Origin: Lentisphaeria bacterium UBA1784
GTDB lineage: Bacteria; Verrucomicrobiota; Lentisphaeria; Victivallales; Victivallaceae
NCBI GenBank assembly: GCA_002315455.1
Contig: DCGG01000005.1
Span: forward strand, 3,321-11,704
Direction of reading: 5' to 3'
Length of the DNA stretch: 8,384 nucleotides
Made by a program: the position numbers and the translations under genes. Numbering within the stretch: position 1 is the first letter of the stretch; each line of letters starts with the position of its first letter. The notes below the pieces were generated by a model, which was not told the DNA's origin, did no database searches, and saw nothing but the letters and a program-made list of their open reading frames with translations. Of the stretch, positions 5,367-8,384 are shown one piece after another.

Positions 5367-6482
5367 ATGAAAAAGTGGTTCTTCTGTTTTCTTTCTGCGC
5401 TGATCGCGCTCTCCGCCGCAGCTCTCGATCCCGGAGACCGGGCCGCCGACGTGAAAGACCTGAAGTGGCTGAAAGAGCCCTTCTCGGTCGAACCCCTCTC
5501 CGGAGACCATGCGAAAATGTTCCCGTTGCGGATCATCACCTTCGTCATGACCCGGTCCGCCGGCGCCGCAAACGCCGCCACCATGCTGGAACGCTTCGGC
5601 AAGGATGGCATCCCCTGCTCCCTCATCACGCCGGATACGGAAGCCGATCTGAAACACTTCGCAGCCTCCCGTCCGGCAAGCAAACTGTCCATGGCGTGGG
5701 ACCGGGACCGGAAACTCACTTCCGACTACCTCGACGGTAGCCGCATCCTCCCTCTCGCCTTCGTGGTGGATGCCAAGGGGATCATCCTGTGGCGGGGCGA
5801 ACTCATGGACCTTCCGGAGATGCTTCAACAGTGGAGAGCGGGAAAGTTCTCCCTTGAGACCCAGCAGAAACTCTCCTCCCTGCTCCGGGAACTGGAGAGT
5901 TACCTCCGGGGCGGCCGGGAGTCCGACATGCGCCGCCTGACCAGCGCGATCTTCGACATTGATCCCGGCAACGCCGCCGCACTGCGGATGCGGATCTTCA
6001 CGCTGGAAAACGCCGGACGCAGTCTGGAAGCATGGGAACTTCTGGATTCCCAGATCCGCAAAGTCCCCGCCCTGCCCCGGCTTTACTTCACCGCGCTGGA
6101 CATTGCCTCCCGCAACGGTGAACTGCGGGAGCGCTTCCGGGCTGTTCTGCCCACTTTCTCCCGGCACGTTGCGGACCCGGCGGCAAAGGACATGATGGCG
6201 TGGAATCTGCTCAACGGCTTTCCGCAGGATGCAGAGATGCTGGAGTCCGCCGCCATGCTCATCGCCGGTCAGGATGAAGCCGCCCGTACCGATGGCGAAG
6301 TGGGATTTCACCGGATGATCCAGGCCATGATCTCCTACCGCCTCGGCCGCGTCGATCAGGCGGAGCAATATCAGAAACAGGCCGTTGCGCTGATGCACCG
6401 CGCCGGAGCCGTCAACGCCGACGCCACGGCCCAGCTGGAATACTACGAACGGGTCCGGGAACTGCAGAAAAAGATAAAATGA
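5367..6482 (+). CDS. Exported thioredoxin-like protein lacking CXXC, with C-terminal helical (TPR-like) repeats
   Basis: This is a 371-aa protein with a Sec signal peptide (basic MKKW, hydrophobic to about residue 19, AAA cleavage context), so the mature form is outside the cytoplasmic membrane. Residues of about 21-160 resemble a TlpA/AhpC-type thioredoxin fold. The strand LRIITFV is followed by TRSAGAANAATML where W-C-x-x-C would stand. Further on, ILPLAFVVDAKGIILWRGE carries the cis-proline (P129) and the usual V-D-x-x-G-x-I-x-W-x-G pattern. Cysteine remains only at positions 7 (in the signal) and 84, so the mature protein cannot be a CXXC thiol oxidoreductase. From about 160 to the end it is helical, with repeat-like A-L-R-M-x-x-x-x-x-E and Y-R-L-G-R-V-D-Q-A-E-x-Y segments typical of TPRs. 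The start has CGGAGG (5352-5357) nine bases upstream. Its TGA overlaps the permease ATG (ATGA), suggesting coupled translation. The role is unknown; a binding or scaffold function is more likely than redox catalysis. Confidence 0.75.
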   Translation: MKKWFFCFLSALIALSAAALDPGDRAADVKDLKWLKEPFSVEPLSGDHAKMFPLRIITFVMTRSAGAANAATMLERFGKDGIPCSLITPDTEADLKHFAASRPASKLSMAWDRDRKLTSDYLDGSRILPLAFVVDAKGIILWRGELMDLPEMLQQWRAGKFSLETQQKLSSLLRELESYLRGGRESDMRRLTSAIFDIDPGNAAALRMRIFTLENAGRSLEAWELLDSQIRKVPALPRLYFTALDIASRNGELRERFRAVLPTFSRHVADPAAKDMMAWNLLNGFPQDAEMLESAAMLIAGQDEAARTDGEVGFHRMIQAMISYRLGRVDQAEQYQKQAVALMHRAGAVNADATAQLEYYERVRELQKKIK

Positions 6483-7663
6483 TCCGCTTTCTGATCCGCC
6501 GAACTTTTTATTGCCTGCTGGTGCTGTTGGGAGTGCTGGGGTTGACCTTTGCGCTCTTCAACCTTGCGGCAGGCGATCCTGCGGCGGCGGTCCTCGGCAA
6601 AAACGCCCGCCCGGACGAAGTGGAGTCCCTGCGCCGGGAGATGGGTTCGGACCTGCCGCTCTTCTACGGCAGGGAGTGCAGGACCGAGGCTTTCCCCAGA
6701 TCCTCGGGAAGCACGCCCCGACAACCCGTGGCCCGCTGTTTTGCCTCCGGCCCGGTGGCGGTGCGGATCACCCTGGATGACGGTTCCCTCCGGGAGGAGA
6801 GGATCTCTCCCGAAGCGGCGGAGTTCACGTTTGCGGCGCCGGAGGGAAGAACAGTCCGGCAGATGGAGTTCTTCCGGCTTCAGGAGAATCCGTGGAACTC
6901 CCAGTTCACCCGGGCGTTGACCGAAGTGGTCCGCTTCAAAAAGAGTTTCCCCTACGTGGAATTCTTCAACTTCGGCAACACCATCTCCACCCGGGAACCC
7001 ATCAGCCGCATCCTGAAGCGCGGCGTAGTCCCCTCCTGCATGCTGATGTTTCCCATCTTCCTCGGGGAGATGCTCTTCGGGATCGCCTTCGCGCTCATCG
7101 CGGTGGTGTTCCGCAACCGCTGGCCGGACCGTCTGCTCTCCGTGGCGGCGGTGGCCGGCATGAGCATCAGTTATCTCGTATTCATCATTTTCGCCCAGTG
7201 GTTTCTCGGATACTACCTGGAATGGTTCCCGGTGTGGGGCATGGAGGGTCCGGTTTCGCTGGGTCTCCCCATTATCGTCGGCGTCCTCTGCGGGATCGGC
7301 AGCAACATGCGCTTCTACCGGACGGTCTTCGTGGATGAACTTCACCGGGAATACCTCCGCACCGCCGCGGCAAAGGGAGCATCCCCCCTCCGCATCTACG
7401 GCCGCCACCTGCTTCGGAATGCCGCCATCCAGATCGTGACCCGGACCAGCGCCACGCTGCCCTTCCTCTTCACGGGGAGTCTGCTGCTGGAGTCCTTCTT
7501 CGGCATCCCCGGGCTGGGCTTCGTGGGCGTGGATGCACTCTACAACTCGGACATTCAACTTCTGAAGGCGCTGGTGATCTTCAGCGCCACTCTCTTCGTC
7601 GTCATCAACCTGCTGGCCGATCTGGCGTACGCCTGGGCCGACCCGCGCATCAGATTGGAGTGA
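6479..7663 (+). CDS. ABC transporter permease, OppB/DppB/YejB type, with an extra extracytoplasmic segment
   Basis: This is the inner-membrane permease subunit of a peptide/nickel/opine-type ABC importer. The protein is 394 aa, against about 306 for E. coli OppB. It has a first membrane helix (about 8-29), then an unusually long outer segment, then five further predicted helices (about 185-210, 219-245, 260-280, 323-345, 362-386). The ATPase-contacting loop is EYLRTAAAKGASPLRIYGRH plus LLRNA (291-315), a clear form of the EAA motif. The GSLLLESFFGIPGLGF stretch and the D-P-R-I-R-L end are family hallmarks. Residues of about 65-150 are extra and look beta-rich and soluble. E. coli YejB also has an insert in this loop, although the sequences do not look alike to me. 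The start overlaps the preceding stop (ATGA) and lacks its own Shine-Dalgarno site. No second permease, ATPase or binding-protein gene is present nearby, so the substrate cannot be inferred. Confidence 0.88.
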   Translation: MIRFLIRRTFYCLLVLLGVLGLTFALFNLAAGDPAAAVLGKNARPDEVESLRREMGSDLPLFYGRECRTEAFPRSSGSTPRQPVARCFASGPVAVRITLDDGSLREERISPEAAEFTFAAPEGRTVRQMEFFRLQENPWNSQFTRALTEVVRFKKSFPYVEFFNFGNTISTREPISRILKRGVVPSCMLMFPIFLGEMLFGIAFALIAVVFRNRWPDRLLSVAAVAGMSISYLVFIIFAQWFLGYYLEWFPVWGMEGPVSLGLPIIVGVLCGIGSNMRFYRTVFVDELHREYLRTAAAKGASPLRIYGRHLLRNAAIQIVTRTSATLPFLFTGSLLLESFFGIPGLGFVGVDALYNSDIQLLKALVIFSATLFVVINLLADLAYAWADPRIRLE

Positions 7664-7670
7664 TCCCGTG
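7657..7670 (+). promoter_or_regulatory. Ribosome-binding site that sets a GTG start for the U32 gene
   Basis: GGAG (7657-7660) lies seven bases before GTG 7668-7670, straddling the permease stop codon. No ATG lies in frame near the conserved ELLAPAGS beginning, so the GTG is the natural start. Confidence 0.7.
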
Positions 7671-8384
7671 GCGGAACAATCTCATCCCATCGAACTTTTG
7701 GCCCCTGCAGGCAGTCCGGCCTGCGCCCTCGCCGCCTTCGACGCGGGAGCCGATGCCATTTACGCCGGATTGCCCCGGTTCAACGCCCGGGAGCGGGGAG
7801 AGAACTTCTCCGCCGATGACATGGCGAAGATCGTGGATTATGCCCACAAACACGGGCGAAAAGTCTACGTGACCACCAACACCCTCATCAAAGAAACCGA
7901 ACTGCCCGACCTCGTGGAGCAACTGGCGCAACTGGACGACATCGCGCCGGACGCCCTGCTCGTTCAGGATCTGGGCGTCATGCGGATCGCAAGGGAGTAC
8001 TTCCCCCATCTCACGCTGCACGCCTCCACCCAGATGGGGATCCACAATTCGGCGGGCTTCGCCATCGCCAGGGCGCTGGGCGCCTCCAGGGTCGTGCTGG
8101 AGCGGCAGGTCACGCTGGAGGAACTGGCGGAGATCCGTTCCAAAACCGATCTGGAGATCGAAGTATTCGTCCACGGAGCGCTCTGCGCCTCCCTCTCGGG
8201 AGGCTGTTTCTTCTCCTCCTATCTGGGCGGAGCCAGCGGCAACCGGGGCAAATGCAAACAGCCCTGCCGCCGCAGGTACTTCTCCCGGAGCGGGAACGGA
8301 TTCTTCTTCTCCCCGCAGGACCTCTGCTCACTGGAACTGCTCCCGAAAATGCGGGAGTTGGGCGTCGCCTCGCTGAAGATTGAG
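7668..8384 (+). CDS. Peptidase U32 family protein, N-terminal part; continues past the window
   Basis: At least 239 residues of a U32-family protein are visible. ELLAPAGSP (9-17) opens the barrel, then AGADAIYAG (26-34) and FNARERGENF (38-47), VYVTTNTL, VQDLGV, HASTQMGIHN (118-127) and RVVLERQVTLEEL. The U32 signature follows (E165-x-F-x-x-G-A-L-C, with C173 and C180), then GNRGKCKQPCR with C196 and C200. The window ends at SLKIE, where family members normally read SLKIEGR. Four cysteines in these positions are conserved in the family. Better-studied members (RlhA, TrhP in E. coli) are needed for hydroxylation of 23S rRNA or tRNA rather than proteolysis, so the name peptidase may mislead. I cannot assign it to either subgroup from half a protein. 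The start is GTG, five bases after the permease stop, which places it in the same transcript. Nothing indicates truncation other than the window edge. Confidence 0.93.
   Translation, partial: MAEQSHPIELLAPAGSPACALAAFDAGADAIYAGLPRFNARERGENFSADDMAKIVDYAHKHGRKVYVTTNTLIKETELPDLVEQLAQLDDIAPDALLVQDLGVMRIAREYFPHLTLHASTQMGIHNSAGFAIARALGASRVVLERQVTLEELAEIRSKTDLEIEVFVHGALCASLSGGCFFSSYLGGASGNRGKCKQPCRRRYFSRSGNGFFFSPQDLCSLELLPKMRELGVASLKIE

Noticed and set aside
5007..6398. A 463-codon open frame on the minus strand across folK and the Trx-like gene
   Set aside because: It spans two genes that are well supported on the plus strand and shows no family features.
6443..7558. A 371-codon open frame on the minus strand opposite the permease
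   Set aside because: It is the antisense of a clear membrane protein. The product is very rich in E, H, G and Q, which is the typical mirror of hydrophobic codons.

Overview
The window is about 8.4 kb of dense bacterial chromosome with GC near 60% by eye. It carries eight genes in two divergent blocks, with short gaps and no RNA gene, CRISPR array or mobile element that I can recognise. The gene content is mostly housekeeping. The protein style suggests the PVC group (Lentisphaerota/Verrucomicrobiota-like), but that is inference and I hold it loosely. It rests on a shortened UvrC, a cysteine-less thioredoxin fold joined to a helical-repeat region, a glycoside-hydrolase-2-type sugar-binding domain, and a GC-rich genome that uses Shine-Dalgarno sites.

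Left block. The window opens inside a plus-strand gene whose C-terminus looks like the jelly-roll sugar-binding domain of GH2 enzymes. It runs 8 bases into the end of a convergent minus-strand operon, fmt-rng-uvrC (4645 down to 444). This operon joins initiator-tRNA formylation, an RNase E/G endoribonuclease and the nucleotide-excision-repair nuclease. The gaps are 36 and 47 bp. For all three genes the start was moved from the longest open frame to an internal ATG with a Shine-Dalgarno site.

Divergent control region (about 4646-4785). An AT-rich island holds a good minus-strand promoter and a weaker plus-strand one. The predicted fmt leader of about 88 nt folds into two consecutive stem-loops. 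The first starts about 3 nt from the predicted 5' end, and the second abuts the fmt ribosome-binding site. Their loops share a sequence motif. Because RNase G is encoded downstream on the same transcript, this is a plausible post-transcriptional control element and is the most interesting non-coding signal here.

Right block. folK (folate pathway) is followed by a promoter embedded in its own 3' end. That promoter should drive an exported thioredoxin-like/helical-repeat protein, which overlaps by ATGA an OppB/DppB/YejB-type permease with an extra extracytoplasmic segment. Five bases further on is a U32-family protein that runs off the window. No second permease, ATPase or binding protein is present, so the permease is an orphan as far as this window shows.

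I see no clear new defence or mobile system. The best leads are the structured fmt-rng-uvrC leader, the UvrC lacking a middle segment, and the coupled Trx-like protein/permease pair.
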